A program made the position numbers and the translations under genes. The notes below the pieces were generated by a model. It had not been told where the DNA came from and did not search any database. It saw nothing but the letters and a program-made list of their open reading frames with translations. Positions 36,936 to 46,459 of a DNA stretch of 64,000 nt are shown here, in pieces. Source of the stretch: Streptomyces rishiriensis (GTDB taxonomy: Bacteria; Actinomycetota; Actinomycetes; Streptomycetales; Streptomycetaceae); contig NZ_JAUSWV010000001.1 in assembly GCF_030815485.1 (NCBI RefSeq), forward strand, positions 310,001-374,000, read 5' to 3'. Every line of letters begins with the position of its first letter. Position 1 is the stretch's first letter.

Positions 36936-38276
36936 TCACCCGACGCGAAATCCTTCAGCCATCCCGTCGCCACGGCACGGAGCTCGGGCCCTTCGCACTT
37001 CTCCGTCTGTGTCCGGGTAGGTGGGCCGGCCGGTGGCCCTGGCCGCTCGCAGGACGGTTCGGCCGAGCGTCAGCCGGCGCAGCAGCAGTTCGGCGGGACC
37101 GTAGCGGGTGAAGGCCATGAGCCGCGCGGAGAGAGCCAGCTGGACGGCCCACAGTGCCACGCAGGCGCCCGTCAGCACGGCCGGGCCGACCGTGCCGTAG
37201 AGCCCGAAGCCGTAGCCGGTGAAGACGAACGCCAGGACGCCCGACTGCAGGAGGTAGTTCGACAGCGACATGCGGCCGGCCGGGGCCAATGTCCTGGCAA
37301 TCCGCCGGCCGTGCCTGCCGCGCAGGATGAGCAGCAGCGCGGCCGCGTAGGCGGCGGCGAGCGCGGGTGCCGTGAGGATGTCCACGGCCTGGCCGAGGTA
37401 GTAGAAGCGGTCGTCGAGCGGGCCGTGGGTGCACATGGCGGTGAGGACGCCGCCCGGCAGGCCGACCAGCAGACCGGTCACCAGCAGACGTCTGTGGACG
37501 GCCGATGTCCGGGCGCGGGATGCGCCGGGCGCCTTGAGCAGACCTCGGCGGCCTGCGGCGAGGCCTGCAAGGGCGGCCGCGAGGAGGTGCACCGCGTAGA
37601 CAATCGCACTGCCGAGTGTCTCGCGGTAGGCCGTGATGTTGGCGTGGACGACAGAGAGGGGACCGCCCCGGTACGCCGCGCCGCGTCCGGCGGTTGCGGC
37701 CGTCGACTCCGTGACGCGCCCGGGATCGTCCAGCCATAGAACCGTCACGCCGACGGTGAGGAAGACGGCCGTCAAAAAGACGACCAGCAGGGCCGCCGTG
37801 CGCAAGGCTGTCCGCGCTCCCAGCCTGCGTGCGGCAAACAGCGCCACGCTGAGGACCGCGTACGTCATCAGGATGTCGCCCGGGTACAGCAGCGCGGCGT
37901 GGGCGAGGCCGATCAGGAACAGACCCAGGAAGCGGCGCCAGTGGCGGCGGGCGAAGCGGATCCTATCCCGGTCGGCCGCCGCTTCCTGGAGGACGAAGCT
38001 GTAGCCGAACAGAAACGAGAAGATCAGATAGAACTTGGTCGTGAACAGGGCTGTCACCAGCCATGCGACGGCGCGGTCGGCGGCTGTCGTACCCGGGCCG
38101 GATGTCAGGTCCCAGGCTCCGGCCAGAACAGGGGCGTTGACCACGCAGATGCCGAGCAGGGCGAACCCCTTCAAGGCGTCGATCTGCGGTATCCGGGGCG
38201 GGCCGCCGGCCGACACACCGATGCCCGAAGCCGCAGGCCGGTGCGCCGCCTTCACCGGAGCGTTCCGTGGGCGCAC
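36936..38276 (-). CDS. DUF418 family membrane protein (YeiB-like)
   Basis: A 446-residue polytopic membrane protein with about ten helices. The N-terminal RIPQIDALKGFALLGICVVN is the typical start of DUF418/YeiB proteins, and the C-terminal DUF418 block has RMSLSNYLLQS and VLAFVFTGYGFGLYG, followed by PAELLLRRLTLGR. The family is thought to act in transport or in acyl transfer at the membrane, without firm proof. GTG 38276 is the upstream limit of the frame and lacks a clear ribosome site; GTG 38255 is an alternative. It is separated by about 280 bp from the operon upstream. Confidence 0.85.
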   Translation of the reverse strand: MRPRNAPVKAAHRPAASGIGVSAGGPPRIPQIDALKGFALLGICVVNAPVLAGAWDLTSGPGTTAADRAVAWLVTALFTTKFYLIFSFLFGYSFVLQEAAADRDRIRFARRHWRRFLGLFLIGLAHAALLYPGDILMTYAVLSVALFAARRLGARTALRTAALLVVFLTAVFLTVGVTVLWLDDPGRVTESTAATAGRGAAYRGGPLSVVHANITAYRETLGSAIVYAVHLLAAALAGLAAGRRGLLKAPGASRARTSAVHRRLLVTGLLVGLPGGVLTAMCTHGPLDDRFYYLGQAVDILTAPALAAAYAAALLLILRGRHGRRIARTLAPAGRMSLSNYLLQSGVLAFVFTGYGFGLYGTVGPAVLTGACVALWAVQLALSARLMAFTRYGPAELLLRRLTLGRTVLRAARATGRPTYPDTDGEVRRARAPCRGDGMAEGFRVG

Positions 38277-38554
38277 GGGCCGAAGGCGCCGCAGGCTGCG
38301 TGCCCCGAGGTGGAACGGTTGTCGTGACGGCGGAGGGTGGATCCGCCGTGGGCCGGGCGGCTGTCAGGCGCGCGGGCCCCGACGGCCTCCGGGGTCGCCG
38401 GGGCCCGTCTTGCGGTGCGCCGGGCCGGTTCCTCGCGATGCTCCATCGTGCGGCCTTCTTCGGGGTCGGTGGGGCTGTCGGCGTGGGGCGGTGACGCCGG
38501 GTCGCGCCGCGCGCCTGGTTCCGCCGGCGCGCGGATGCTGTCGAAGGATCGCCG

Positions 38555-39376
38555 TCACGGTTGGCCGGTCGGGGGCGGTTCCTTCGCCCGGTGCTGTCCG
38601 GGCTTGCAGCCCGCGAAGGGACCGGACGGGTCGCGCAGGGAGGCCATCACGGGCATGAGGTAGTCCCGGTGCCAGGCGGCCGGGCCGGTCAGCGGCGCTT
38701 TGCTCCCGGTCAGTTCCTGCCAGGCCATCCACAGGCCGTAGAGCTGTGCGACGACTTCCAGGTGCTCCCACCAGCGAGTGCACCAGGGAGCCATGGACGA
38801 GACTTCCCTGCCGTAGACCGGAAGCAGCAGTCCATGGACCCACATGGTGAGATCGGCGACGGCCGAATCGAACTCGGCTCCGGCCTTGTAGAGGATGAAG
38901 GGCGGGTCCGGGGGAAGCGGGTCCAGGTCCAACAGGTCCGGCAGGTCCAACAGATCCGGCAGGTCACCCGCCGTATCCGTCGTGTCGTCCTCCTCCGGCG
39001 GTACTTGTGTGGGGGCTGGAGCCTCGTCCGGCGCCCGTAAGGCGCTGTCCACGGATTCGGGCGTTCCGGCCGGTTCTGTGTCCGTTGCCGACACGGCGGA
39101 GACAGGCGGCGAGGGCGGCGTTTCGGACAAGAAGTCACCCGGCCGGGTCGGCACCGGCAGGGACTCCCCCGGCTGCGAGGGCGAAAAGGTCCGGTCGGCA
39201 GCCGGCTCGGAGAGGGGAGGACCGGTCTGGCTGGGCGGCGCGAGCGGTGCTGCACGCGTCCAGCCTTCTGCCCCCGACGAAGGGTACGGCGTCGTCATGT
39301 CTACGGTTCCCTGGTTCCGGAGGTCGGGCGCCGCACCGTCGGCACCCATGGTGTTGCGGTCAGTGCTCGATGCCAT
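38555..39376 (-). CDS. DUF4913 domain protein, conjugation-locus associated
   Basis: A 273-residue protein. The N-terminal 150 residues are Pro/Ser/Asp-rich and disordered, with the repeat LPDLLDLPDLLDLD. The C-terminal 110 residues match DUF4913: LTMWVHGLLLPVYGREVSSM, then WCTRWWEHLEVVAQLYGLW and WHRDYLMPVMASLRDPSGPF ending near AGC. DUF4913 genes sit beside TraG- and VirB4-like genes in actinobacterial integrative and conjugative elements. ATG 39376 overlaps the TraG-like gene by 17 bp, so it is the last gene of the operon. Function unknown. Confidence 0.85.
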   Translation of the reverse strand: MASSTDRNTMGADGAAPDLRNQGTVDMTTPYPSSGAEGWTRAAPLAPPSQTGPPLSEPAADRTFSPSQPGESLPVPTRPGDFLSETPPSPPVSAVSATDTEPAGTPESVDSALRAPDEAPAPTQVPPEEDDTTDTAGDLPDLLDLPDLLDLDPLPPDPPFILYKAGAEFDSAVADLTMWVHGLLLPVYGREVSSMAPWCTRWWEHLEVVAQLYGLWMAWQELTGSKAPLTGPAAWHRDYLMPVMASLRDPSGPFAGCKPGQHRAKEPPPTGQP

Positions 39377-41120
39377 GGCCCGCCCACTTCAGTGCGGCCC
39401 GCCGGGTGATCGCTTCGGCCTCCGCGGCTGCCGCGGCTGAGATGGCGCCCGCACCAGGCTCCTTGTACCAGGGCCGCAACCGGATCAGGGCCGGTTTGAC
39501 CCCCGTGGCCAGGAGCAGCGCGGTCCCCTTGGGCAGGGCGCGGATACGGTCCGGCGGCAGGATGGGGTCGAGGCGGTAGGAGACCGACCGGGAGGTGCCG
39601 TCTTTGCTGCGCGAGGTGCTGAGGGTGCTCACCTCGTGCTGGCCGACGAGTTTGGAGACTTTGTCGACGAAGTCCGCGTCGTCGAGACCGGCGCCGAGGA
39701 GCTTGATCGTCGCGGCGCTCCACAGGGCGTCCATTCCGGCCTCGCCCCATACGCGGCTGCCCTGCCGGTAACTCTGCAGGAGCGTCACGACGTTGATCCC
39801 GCGGGATCCCAGGTGGCTGTAGAGGTCGGGCAGGTCGGAGATACGGCAGACGTTGGCCGCTTCGTCGAGGACGGCGGTCATCGGCGGGTCGAGACGTCCG
39901 CCCATGCGTTCGGCAGCCATCACTCCCGCCCGCATCGTGCCGTCGGCCAGTCCGGCGATGACACCGGCGGCGGAGCCGCCGCCGTCCTTGGACAGCAGGT
40001 AGAGGGTGTCACGGGTGAGGACGTGGTCGTGCGGGCGGAACTCTGGAAGGTCCGGATCGGGGGTCACCCAGGCCAGGATCTCGGGGTCGAGGAGGCAGGA
40101 CACGCACTGGCGGGCGGTCTCGTAGATGCCGTCCCGGGTCTCCACCGCGCCGCGGACCGTGCCTTGCAGCTGTTCGGCGAGCGCGTGCATTCCCTTGTCG
40201 CGCAGCAGGTCGATCGGGGTACGGTCGGCCGGGTCTGCGAGCCAGGCCAGCAGGTCGGTGATCTGCGCCCGGCCGCCGGACGCGGCGAGGAAGAGCGCGG
40301 TGAGGGTGTTCTGCGCCGCAGAGATCCAGAAGTCCTTCTTCGAGGAGTCGTCGTTGACGGAGGCGACGAAGTGGCCGGCCAGGCGGCGGGCGCCCTCGAT
40401 GGTGACGCAGTCGGCCAGCATGTCCCACCACATCTCCCGGGGTGCGTGCGCGATGCCCTGCGGGTCGAAGGTCCACACTCTGCCCGTCTTGGCGCGTTCG
40501 GCCCGGGTGACGGAGTAGACGTCGGATTTGTTGGACGTCAGCAGAACCGCGCCGCGGGCCCGCAGCACACGCGGTATCGCGATGCCCGTGGATTTCCCGG
40601 CGCGCGGCGCCATGAGGTCGAGTTCGACGTCCTCGAACGAGGAGCGCAGTTCGGGCCCGCCGGGGGCCAGGTCACCGAGCAGGTTGCCCGTGTCGTCGCC
40701 GCTGAGTTCCTTGACCCCCTTGAGCGAGGGGCGCAGATCGCGGGCTCGAGCGGCGATCCCTTCGGGAGCCAGCGAGGCCAGCTCGCGCACGCCCGCCAGC
40801 CCCGTGCCTTTACGGGTGCGCCCGATGAGGCGGCTGAGCACCGGGACGGCGAGGACGGCGACGGCGGCGAACGCGGTCACGATGCCCGCGTAGACGGCCC
40901 ATGGTGCGGCGTGCGGCCACAAGCGGCCGGGTCCCTGGCCCACCAGTCGCGTGAAGGTCGACAGGGCGAACGGCGGCGGGTTCCAGCCCGCCCCGGTCGC
41001 GACGGCCCCGAGCGTGCCGCCCAGCCACGTGATCCCGAACATGACGAGGGCGACGCCGGCGACGGCGACGATCGCCCAGGGGGCGAGTTCGTTGCCCGTC
41101 GGTCTGGGGCGGGCACTCAT
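39360..41120 (-). CDS. TraG/VirD4-like type IV coupling ATPase
   Basis: A 586-residue membrane ATPase. Two N-terminal membrane helices (AIVAVAGVALVMFGITWLGG and YAGIVTAFAAVAVLAVPVL) precede the ATPase. The P-loop reads MAPRAGKSTG near residue 170, with a Met where Gly is usual, then LLTSNKSDVYSVT and FDPQGI. Walker B is MTAVLDEAANVCRI, followed by LLQSYRQGSRVWGE, the TraG/TraM-recognition domain pattern. VirD4-like proteins bring substrates to a type IV secretion channel. ATG 41120 overlaps the VirB4-like stop by ATGA. No relaxase gene accompanies it, so the substrate (DNA or protein) is open. Confidence 0.88.
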   Translation of the reverse strand: MSARPRPTGNELAPWAIVAVAGVALVMFGITWLGGTLGAVATGAGWNPPPFALSTFTRLVGQGPGRLWPHAAPWAVYAGIVTAFAAVAVLAVPVLSRLIGRTRKGTGLAGVRELASLAPEGIAARARDLRPSLKGVKELSGDDTGNLLGDLAPGGPELRSSFEDVELDLMAPRAGKSTGIAIPRVLRARGAVLLTSNKSDVYSVTRAERAKTGRVWTFDPQGIAHAPREMWWDMLADCVTIEGARRLAGHFVASVNDDSSKKDFWISAAQNTLTALFLAASGGRAQITDLLAWLADPADRTPIDLLRDKGMHALAEQLQGTVRGAVETRDGIYETARQCVSCLLDPEILAWVTPDPDLPEFRPHDHVLTRDTLYLLSKDGGGSAAGVIAGLADGTMRAGVMAAERMGGRLDPPMTAVLDEAANVCRISDLPDLYSHLGSRGINVVTLLQSYRQGSRVWGEAGMDALWSAATIKLLGAGLDDADFVDKVSKLVGQHEVSTLSTSRSKDGTSRSVSYRLDPILPPDRIRALPKGTALLLATGVKPALIRLRPWYKEPGAGAISAAAAAEAEAITRRAALKWAGHGIEH

Positions 41121-42637
41121 GTCGCCTGTCCCGGCGTGTGGCGGGTCGAGGCGGCCCTGTCTCCGGCCGCCCAGCGGCTGTTGGTGTTGTGCAGGTCGCG
41201 TTCGGTGTCGGTGATGGCAACTTTGATGGGGATGCCGGGACGGCCGCCGACCTTGATGAGGAAGCGGCCGCGCCCCGGTGGCTCGTCGTGCCCTCCGGTG
41301 ACGGCCCAGCCGGGCGGGGAGGACCAGGAGGAGACCAGGTCGATCTCCCGTTCGGAGAGACCGACCACGCGGCCCAGTTCCTCCATCTCGGTGCGGGGAA
41401 GACCGGCGCAGATGACCATGCCTGCGCGTTCGACGAAGCCTCGGGCCTTGGCCCGGTCGGACTCGCTGCCCAGAGCTTCGGCGTCCTTCAGGGTGTGGGT
41501 GATCTTCGCGTCGCCGAGCCCGAGGGATCGGTTGAGGCGGGTCAGGGCGTCGATGCGGTCGACGATGCCGGAAGCGGCGCGCAGCGGTCGCCACAGTTCG
41601 TCGAGCACGGTGAAGTACCAGCGCCGCGGGGCGAGTCCGGCGTCGGCGAGGGCGTGTGCGGCCGCGACGGTGCCCAAACCGTCGGACCATGCCGCCAGCA
41701 TGGCCGCGGCGGTCAGTTGGGTGTCGGACTCTCCGATGCGGGAGATGTCGATGCACACGGCGGGGGCAGCCGGGTCGATGCGGGTGGAGGTCGGCGAGGC
41801 GAAGGTGTCACCGAGCGGTCCGTCCAGGATGCCGAGCAAGGACCGGTGCAAGGGGTCGACCGCGGTGCGGTAGCGGGCGTCGTCGCCGCGGTCCAGGGTG
41901 ACGGCACGGACCCGGTCCGGTCCTTCCTGGAGCACGGCGAGCAGGTCCGGCAGCAGGGGCGCCCTGCCCTCCGGTGTGCGTTCCCTCAAATGGTGCAGGG
42001 CGGCCGTGAGTACGGACTGCTCGTGGTCGTCCATCGGTCGGCTGCGGACCACGGAGATGAGGGCGGCGACCATGTTGAGGACCCGGCCGTGCGTCTCGGC
42101 GGCCAGGGCCTGCCCGGCGGAGCCGCCAAGGCGCACGGCGGCCGAGCCCATGGCGCCGGGGTCGAGGATGTTGATGCCGCCGACTCCGCGCCCGATGGAG
42201 ATGACCTGTCCGCCCAGGGCACGCACGGTGTCGGCGTAGTCGGGTTTGAGGTCGCCGAGGACGAGGGGCACCACGCCCGTGGCGGCCAGGCCTATGAGCA
42301 TGCGGTTGACGAGGGTGGACTTGCCCAGGCCCGGCATGCCGAGCATGAACAGTGAGGGGTTGGAGATGTAGCGGGCTCGGGTGAACCAGGAGATGGGGTC
42401 ACCGCACACGGTGGCGCCCGTGCCGATGTGCTGTCCGAGAGGTACTCCCGTCATGGGGGAGCCCGAACCGGCGGCGAACGGCCACAGTCCGCACGCCTGG
42501 ACGGTCGTGGCACGCCACATCGTCGGCGGATCGAGGTGGCCGATCTCTCCGCCGCCGGGGCCCGGCCAGCCGCGGGCCCCGGGCAAGGGCTGTCGGCCGC
42601 CGACCGGTCGCCCTGTGCTGCCTCCGGTGTTCTTCAC
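41117..42637 (-). CDS. VirB4-like secretion ATPase (C-terminal type)
   Basis: A 506-residue ATPase. The first 70 residues are Gly/Pro-rich. Walker A is LFMLGMPGLGKSTLVNRM near residue 105, followed by VPLVLGDLKPDYADTV; Walker B is RRWYFTVLDELWRPLR near 345. The end has ITHTLKDAEALGSESDRAKA and ICAGLPRTEMEELG, typical of the VirB4/TraC motor. It lacks the N-terminal VirB4 domain, which seems to be supplied by the SCO6880-like protein encoded just upstream. GTG 42637 overlaps the upstream stop by GTGA. The long frame upstream of the GTG is antisense noise. Confidence 0.88.
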   Translation of the reverse strand: MKNTGGSTGRPVGGRQPLPGARGWPGPGGGEIGHLDPPTMWRATTVQACGLWPFAAGSGSPMTGVPLGQHIGTGATVCGDPISWFTRARYISNPSLFMLGMPGLGKSTLVNRMLIGLAATGVVPLVLGDLKPDYADTVRALGGQVISIGRGVGGINILDPGAMGSAAVRLGGSAGQALAAETHGRVLNMVAALISVVRSRPMDDHEQSVLTAALHHLRERTPEGRAPLLPDLLAVLQEGPDRVRAVTLDRGDDARYRTAVDPLHRSLLGILDGPLGDTFASPTSTRIDPAAPAVCIDISRIGESDTQLTAAAMLAAWSDGLGTVAAAHALADAGLAPRRWYFTVLDELWRPLRAASGIVDRIDALTRLNRSLGLGDAKITHTLKDAEALGSESDRAKARGFVERAGMVICAGLPRTEMEELGRVVGLSEREIDLVSSWSSPPGWAVTGGHDEPPGRGRFLIKVGGRPGIPIKVAITDTERDLHNTNSRWAAGDRAASTRHTPGQAT

Positions 42638-44127
42638 AGCGCCTCCTGGAGTGCTTGCGGGATGAGGGTGTGCTCCCAGGGCAGGACACCCACGGGGAGC
42701 GCGCAGGTGAAGGCCGCGGCCTGCATGCGGTCGGCCGGGCGCAGCGAAAGGCGGGCGGCGGCCTGGAGGTTGCGTACGGTTCCGGCGGCGTCGGCCAGTT
42801 GTTCCTGGGAGTCGACCGTCACGGTGACCATGAGGGAGAACTCCACGAGTCCTGCGCCGGCTGCCTCCTCGGCGGCGGTCTGCTCGGCCGCGTGCATCTC
42901 GGAGGCGGCGCGCGCCTGGACCATGCCTTTGCCCGAGGTGGCCATGAACTGGGCCGCTCGCCGGTCGGCTTCCACGATCCGTGCGGAGGTGGCCGGGTCG
43001 ATGGGCCGGTAGAGCAGGGCGACCCGCTTGCGGCGGGTGCCGGGGGATGCCTCCAGCAGGCCGCGCAGCACGTTGGACCGTACGGTGCCGCGAGGTGCGA
43101 GGGTGAGCAGCCAGGTGCGCGAGACGCCCGAGTCGTGCTGGTAGGAGCTGACGGTCTCGACTGCGGCGGCGGGTCCTGAGTCCTCCCAGACGACGCCGGT
43201 GCCGCCGTGCTGGGCTCGGGCGCTGAGGATGTCGCCGGCGACGGCGGGGTCGTAGGCGACGCGCACCGTTTCTGCGATCTGCTCGGCCGACAGCGGTGCG
43301 GCTGATCCTGCGCCTGCGCCCACGAGGCCGCCGAGGAGGCCGGGGATGCGGATGGCGAGTTCGGTGATGATCTCGCTCTGTTCGCGCCTCTGCCCCTGGG
43401 GTACGCCGTAGGTGAGAGCGATGTAGGTGTGCATCTCGGAGGAGGCGGAGGGATAGCGCTCGACGACCTCTCTCATCACGGCCTGGGCCGCGGTCGGCGC
43501 GTCTTCCCTGATCCTCGGCAGGACCTCGTTGGCCAGGCGGGTGCCGGAGTCGGGTGCTGTCTCGATGACGACGGAGGCGCCCCGCAGCTGGGGTTCTTGC
43601 GACAGCCGGGCCAGCCATTGTCCCCAGGCCGCGACCCATACGTCCGTCTGATCGGGGTCCACGAGCGACCCGCCGTCGGGTTCGCAGCCGAGCACGATGG
43701 TGTAGGTGTTGCGGCCCGGATGGTGCAGCACGCCGAAGGGGCGATCGTAGGCGTCGCGGCCCTCGCTCATGGTGATGCGGCTGAGGAGTCCGGGCGGGCT
43801 GAACCGGCCGCCGGGCCGCTGCGACAGCGGGCCGCTGACGTAGGTGTGAGCGCCCTTGGCGCGGCGCCGCAGCCAGCCGACTCGCAAGGCGAGCAGTTGG
43901 TAGAGGTTGCGGCCGTCCTGGGTGCGCACCATGAGCGGGGCGATGAGGAAGGCCAGGGGGAAGATGACGAACAGGGCCGCCACCAGGGAGATCAGGGACA
44001 CGAACAGGGTGAGGACCAGGCCGGCGAACACACCGAACGTACCGATCAGCCCGAGAGGGCCGAGCCCGGGACGCCGGGGACGGCGCCAGTTCCCGTAGGT
44101 CGGATGCACGACCGCTTCTGTCGACAT
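42634..44127 (-). CDS. SCO6880-family secretion component (VirB4 N-domain-like)
   Basis: A 497-residue membrane protein. Two hydrophobic helices (LGLIGTFGVFAGLVLTLFVS and LVAALFVIFPLAFLIAPLMV) lie near residues 25-70, in PrgI/VirB3-like position. The rest is soluble: FGVLHHPGRNTYTIVLGC, VVIETAPDSGTRLANEV, the TYIALTYGVPQ strand and RKRVALLYRPIDPATSARIV. It fits the family named after S. coelicolor SCO6880, a fusion of VirB3-like and VirB4 N-terminal parts without its own P-loop. ATG 44127 is chosen over the long upstream extension. It ends in a 4-bp overlap with the ATPase gene. Confidence 0.85.
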   Translation of the reverse strand: MSTEAVVHPTYGNWRRPRRPGLGPLGLIGTFGVFAGLVLTLFVSLISLVAALFVIFPLAFLIAPLMVRTQDGRNLYQLLALRVGWLRRRAKGAHTYVSGPLSQRPGGRFSPPGLLSRITMSEGRDAYDRPFGVLHHPGRNTYTIVLGCEPDGGSLVDPDQTDVWVAAWGQWLARLSQEPQLRGASVVIETAPDSGTRLANEVLPRIREDAPTAAQAVMREVVERYPSASSEMHTYIALTYGVPQGQRREQSEIITELAIRIPGLLGGLVGAGAGSAAPLSAEQIAETVRVAYDPAVAGDILSARAQHGGTGVVWEDSGPAAAVETVSSYQHDSGVSRTWLLTLAPRGTVRSNVLRGLLEASPGTRRKRVALLYRPIDPATSARIVEADRRAAQFMATSGKGMVQARAASEMHAAEQTAAEEAAGAGLVEFSLMVTVTVDSQEQLADAAGTVRNLQAAARLSLRPADRMQAAAFTCALPVGVLPWEHTLIPQALQEAL

Positions 44128-44258
44128 GAGCTTTCCTGAATGGGTGAGTGGCCGGCCTGCCGGGTGAGGCGGCCGGCGGATGACGATGGCCGGGGAACGG
44201 GTGGTTGCCGGAGGGCGGCCCCGGGCGCTGCGATCCGCCCGGGGCCGGCCCTGCGGTG

Positions 44259-45431
44259 TCATCGGTTGTGTCCGCGGTCCCCGTCGGCGCCGTCGACCGC
44301 TCCGGCGGCCACGTTTCCGACTGTCTGCACGACGGTCATCGCCGCCGCGGCGGCAGCACCGACGGGGCCTGCGGCGGCCGCCGCGCGTGTGGTGGCGGCG
44401 CCCGCCCCGCCACCACCGCCTTGGAGGGGCGCTGCTGCACCCGGGACGCCGGATGGAGCGCTCGCACCGCTCGGGCCCGAGGGGCCCGAAGCACCGGCGC
44501 CGCCGGATCGGCCGGGCATCGCCCCGCCGCCCCCGCCGCCGGACGGCATCGAGCCGCCGATGGATTTCGCACCCGAGGCGAGCGCACCGACCATGGCGCC
44601 GGTGGCGCCCTGTCCGCCGCTGCCGAGCGCGGCCGTGGCCGGCATGACGAGCTTGAGCAGGGCGGGCAGGGCGACCGCAGAGAGCAGCAGGACGCCGATG
44701 CCGGCGATCTTCTCGTGAACGCCGTTGTCACCCGTGTTGGAGATCATCGAGGCGCCGGCGAAGATGACGAGCCCCGCCGCGGGCTTGTACAGCAGCCAAG
44801 CGATCATCCAGCCGATGTGCTTGCGCCACCAGCCGCTGCCCCAGTTGGTCATGGAAGCCGCAGCGGCCAGGGGAAGGGTGCCGAGGAGAAGGATCATGAC
44901 TCCGAGCCGGACGTACATCAAAATCGTCTGCACGATGGCCGCGATGAGCAGGAGAAATGCGAGGACCAGCAGCAGCACCGACGGGATGCCGTCGCCGCCG
45001 CTGCAGCCGATGGTGGTGAGCTGCTGCTGCGCGCCGGTGGCAAAGAGGTGGTCGGCGTAGCGGTCCGATAGGCTCGCCAGTGCGGTCACGACGGCCGTGG
45101 CGGCGCCGGCTACCAGGATCACCCGCAGCAGCCCCTTGAGAGCTGTGGTGCCCGCCTCACCCCGGCGTTCGAGCGCCATCCGCCCAGCGGCGAAGAGCAG
45201 CGACGCGACGGCGGCGTACACCACAATCCACTGGGTCTGCTGACTGACCTTCTGCGAGGTGCCGCCCGTGCCCAGAGTGGGCACGTTGGTGGTGAGATCG
45301 CCGAAGACCGTGATGGCGGCGGACAGAACCTTGTTGGCGATCACTTCCAGGATCGTTCCGACGGGATCTCCGAGGAAGTCGAAGAAGCCCTTGATGATGT
45401 CGCCGGGGCCGCTTCCTGTTTCGCAGGCCAT
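44259..45431 (-). CDS. VirB6/TrbL-like polytopic membrane protein
   Basis: A 390-residue protein. Residues about 65-270 contain five or six membrane helices (QWIVVYAAVASLLFAAGRMA, VILVAGAATAVVTALASL, LLLVLAFLLLIAAIVQTILM, GVMILLLGTLPLAAAASM, LVIFAGASMI, VLLLSAVALPALLKLVMP). The last 110 residues are Gly/Ala/Ser-rich low complexity. This layout, and the WGSGWWRKHIGWMIAWLLYKP segment, is typical of VirB6/TrbL-like channel subunits in actinobacterial elements. ATG 45431 lies 1 bp after the stop of the upstream gene. A 131-bp gap follows before the SCO6880-like start. Confidence 0.8.
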   Translation of the reverse strand: MACETGSGPGDIIKGFFDFLGDPVGTILEVIANKVLSAAITVFGDLTTNVPTLGTGGTSQKVSQQTQWIVVYAAVASLLFAAGRMALERRGEAGTTALKGLLRVILVAGAATAVVTALASLSDRYADHLFATGAQQQLTTIGCSGGDGIPSVLLLVLAFLLLIAAIVQTILMYVRLGVMILLLGTLPLAAAASMTNWGSGWWRKHIGWMIAWLLYKPAAGLVIFAGASMISNTGDNGVHEKIAGIGVLLLSAVALPALLKLVMPATAALGSGGQGATGAMVGALASGAKSIGGSMPSGGGGGGAMPGRSGGAGASGPSGPSGASAPSGVPGAAAPLQGGGGGAGAATTRAAAAAGPVGAAAAAAMTVVQTVGNVAAGAVDGADGDRGHNR

Positions 45432-45432
45432 C

Positions 45433-46173
45433 TCACACCTTCCAGAGAACGAAGCCGTCGGTGCTGCTCGCCGCCGACATCTCGGTGTGCAGGGAACCGT
45501 CGTTGCCCGGCATCACCTTCCAGTCACCGCCGCTCCACCGCAGGGAGACCGAGGTGGTGAAGTAGGGCCCCTCGGGACTCTTGATCAACACGCCCACCGT
45601 GGCGCGTGTGGTGGTGAACTGCGAGAGCAGGAAGCCGGCGTAGGTGCCGTTCCTGCTGGACTCGAGGCCTCCCTGTGACAGGGAGCCGCGCTGTGAGACG
45701 TAGAGGTCGCGTCCGAAGCCCGCGACGACCTGGTCCCGGGTGACGGCGCGCCAGTTCGCTGAGGTCATCTGGGCGGGGATGACGTGGGCCGCCATGACCG
45801 CCCCCATCCGGGTGCGGGCGAAGCACCACAGCACCGGCCCCGTCGTACGGGTCGGTCCCGACGACGCCGAGAGCGGTACGCGGGTACCGCCGACCGTCCC
45901 CCAGCGGACGTCCACCGGTGGCGCGTCGGAAGCGGCGCGGTCGTGGTCGTCGGTGTCGCATCCCTCCGGTCGGTGAGGGGTGTCCGTCGCGGAGCGGGTG
46001 AGGGGTCCGGACGCGACGGTGGTGGTCAGCTGCCCGGGTGTGTCCTCCCGGGTGGCGACGGCGACCAGCGACATCACGAAGGCAACAGCGAGGAAGGCGG
46101 CGGCGATCAGGCGCCCGCGCTGCCGCCAGAACGGCGCGGGCCGGTCCTCGCCTTCGTCGACCGAGGTGAACAT
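45433..46173 (-). CDS. VirB8/TcpC-like conjugation protein
   Basis: A 246-residue protein with a short cytoplasmic N-terminus, one membrane helix (RLIAAAFLAVAFVMSLVAVA near residues 20-40) and an extracytoplasmic domain of NTF2-like pattern (AAHVIPAQMTSANWRAVTRD, YAGFLLSQFTTTRATVGVLI, VSLRWSGGDWKVM). This is the topology of VirB8 and of the TcpC/TraM-like scaffold proteins of Gram-positive conjugation. ATG 46173 has GAGG 9 nt before it; the frame extends upstream but would overlap the previous gene. It ends 1 bp before the VirB6-like start. Confidence 0.75.
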   Translation of the reverse strand: MFTSVDEGEDRPAPFWRQRGRLIAAAFLAVAFVMSLVAVATREDTPGQLTTTVASGPLTRSATDTPHRPEGCDTDDHDRAASDAPPVDVRWGTVGGTRVPLSASSGPTRTTGPVLWCFARTRMGAVMAAHVIPAQMTSANWRAVTRDQVVAGFGRDLYVSQRGSLSQGGLESSRNGTYAGFLLSQFTTTRATVGVLIKSPEGPYFTTSVSLRWSGGDWKVMPGNDGSLHTEMSAASSTDGFVLWKV

Positions 46174-46192
46174 GGCTTCGGCCTCTTCCTGT

Positions 46193-46459
46193 TCAGGCGA
46201 AGACGAACTGAACAAGGGGGCCGGCGGTGGCGACGAGGACACAGCCTCCCAGGACCATGCCCAGGCGGCTCATGTGCTCGGAACTTTCACCACGCTTCAC
46301 CGAGATGGCCATCATCGCGCCGGTGACCAGGACACCGGCCACACCGGCCGCGGTTCCCGCCCAGGCCGCAATACCGAGAACGAGGTCGATTTTGTTGGCG
46401 AGCGCCGGCGGCGCATTGCGCTGAGGGTTGGGAACAGCGGCAGCGAGAAACGTGAGCAT
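46193..46459 (-). CDS. small two-helix membrane protein A (VirB2-like)
   Basis: An 88-residue protein with two hydrophobic helices (VLGIAAWAGTAAGVAGVLVT and LGMVLGGCVLVATAGPLVQF) separated by a short charged loop, SVKRGESSEHMSR. Size and topology are those of VirB2/TrbC-like pilin or channel subunits. ATG 46459 has AGGAGG 5 nt upstream. It is clearly paralogous to the product of the next gene upstream (46570-46845): both share AGVAGV, the RGE loop and VxATAGPxxQF. Confidence 0.8.
   Translation of the reverse strand: MLTFLAAAVPNPQRNAPPALANKIDLVLGIAAWAGTAAGVAGVLVTGAMMAISVKRGESSEHMSRLGMVLGGCVLVATAGPLVQFVFA

Noticed and set aside
36955..37737. 260-codon minus-strand frame inside the DUF418 gene
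   Set aside because: It is an Arg/Pro-rich shadow of the DUF418 reading frame.
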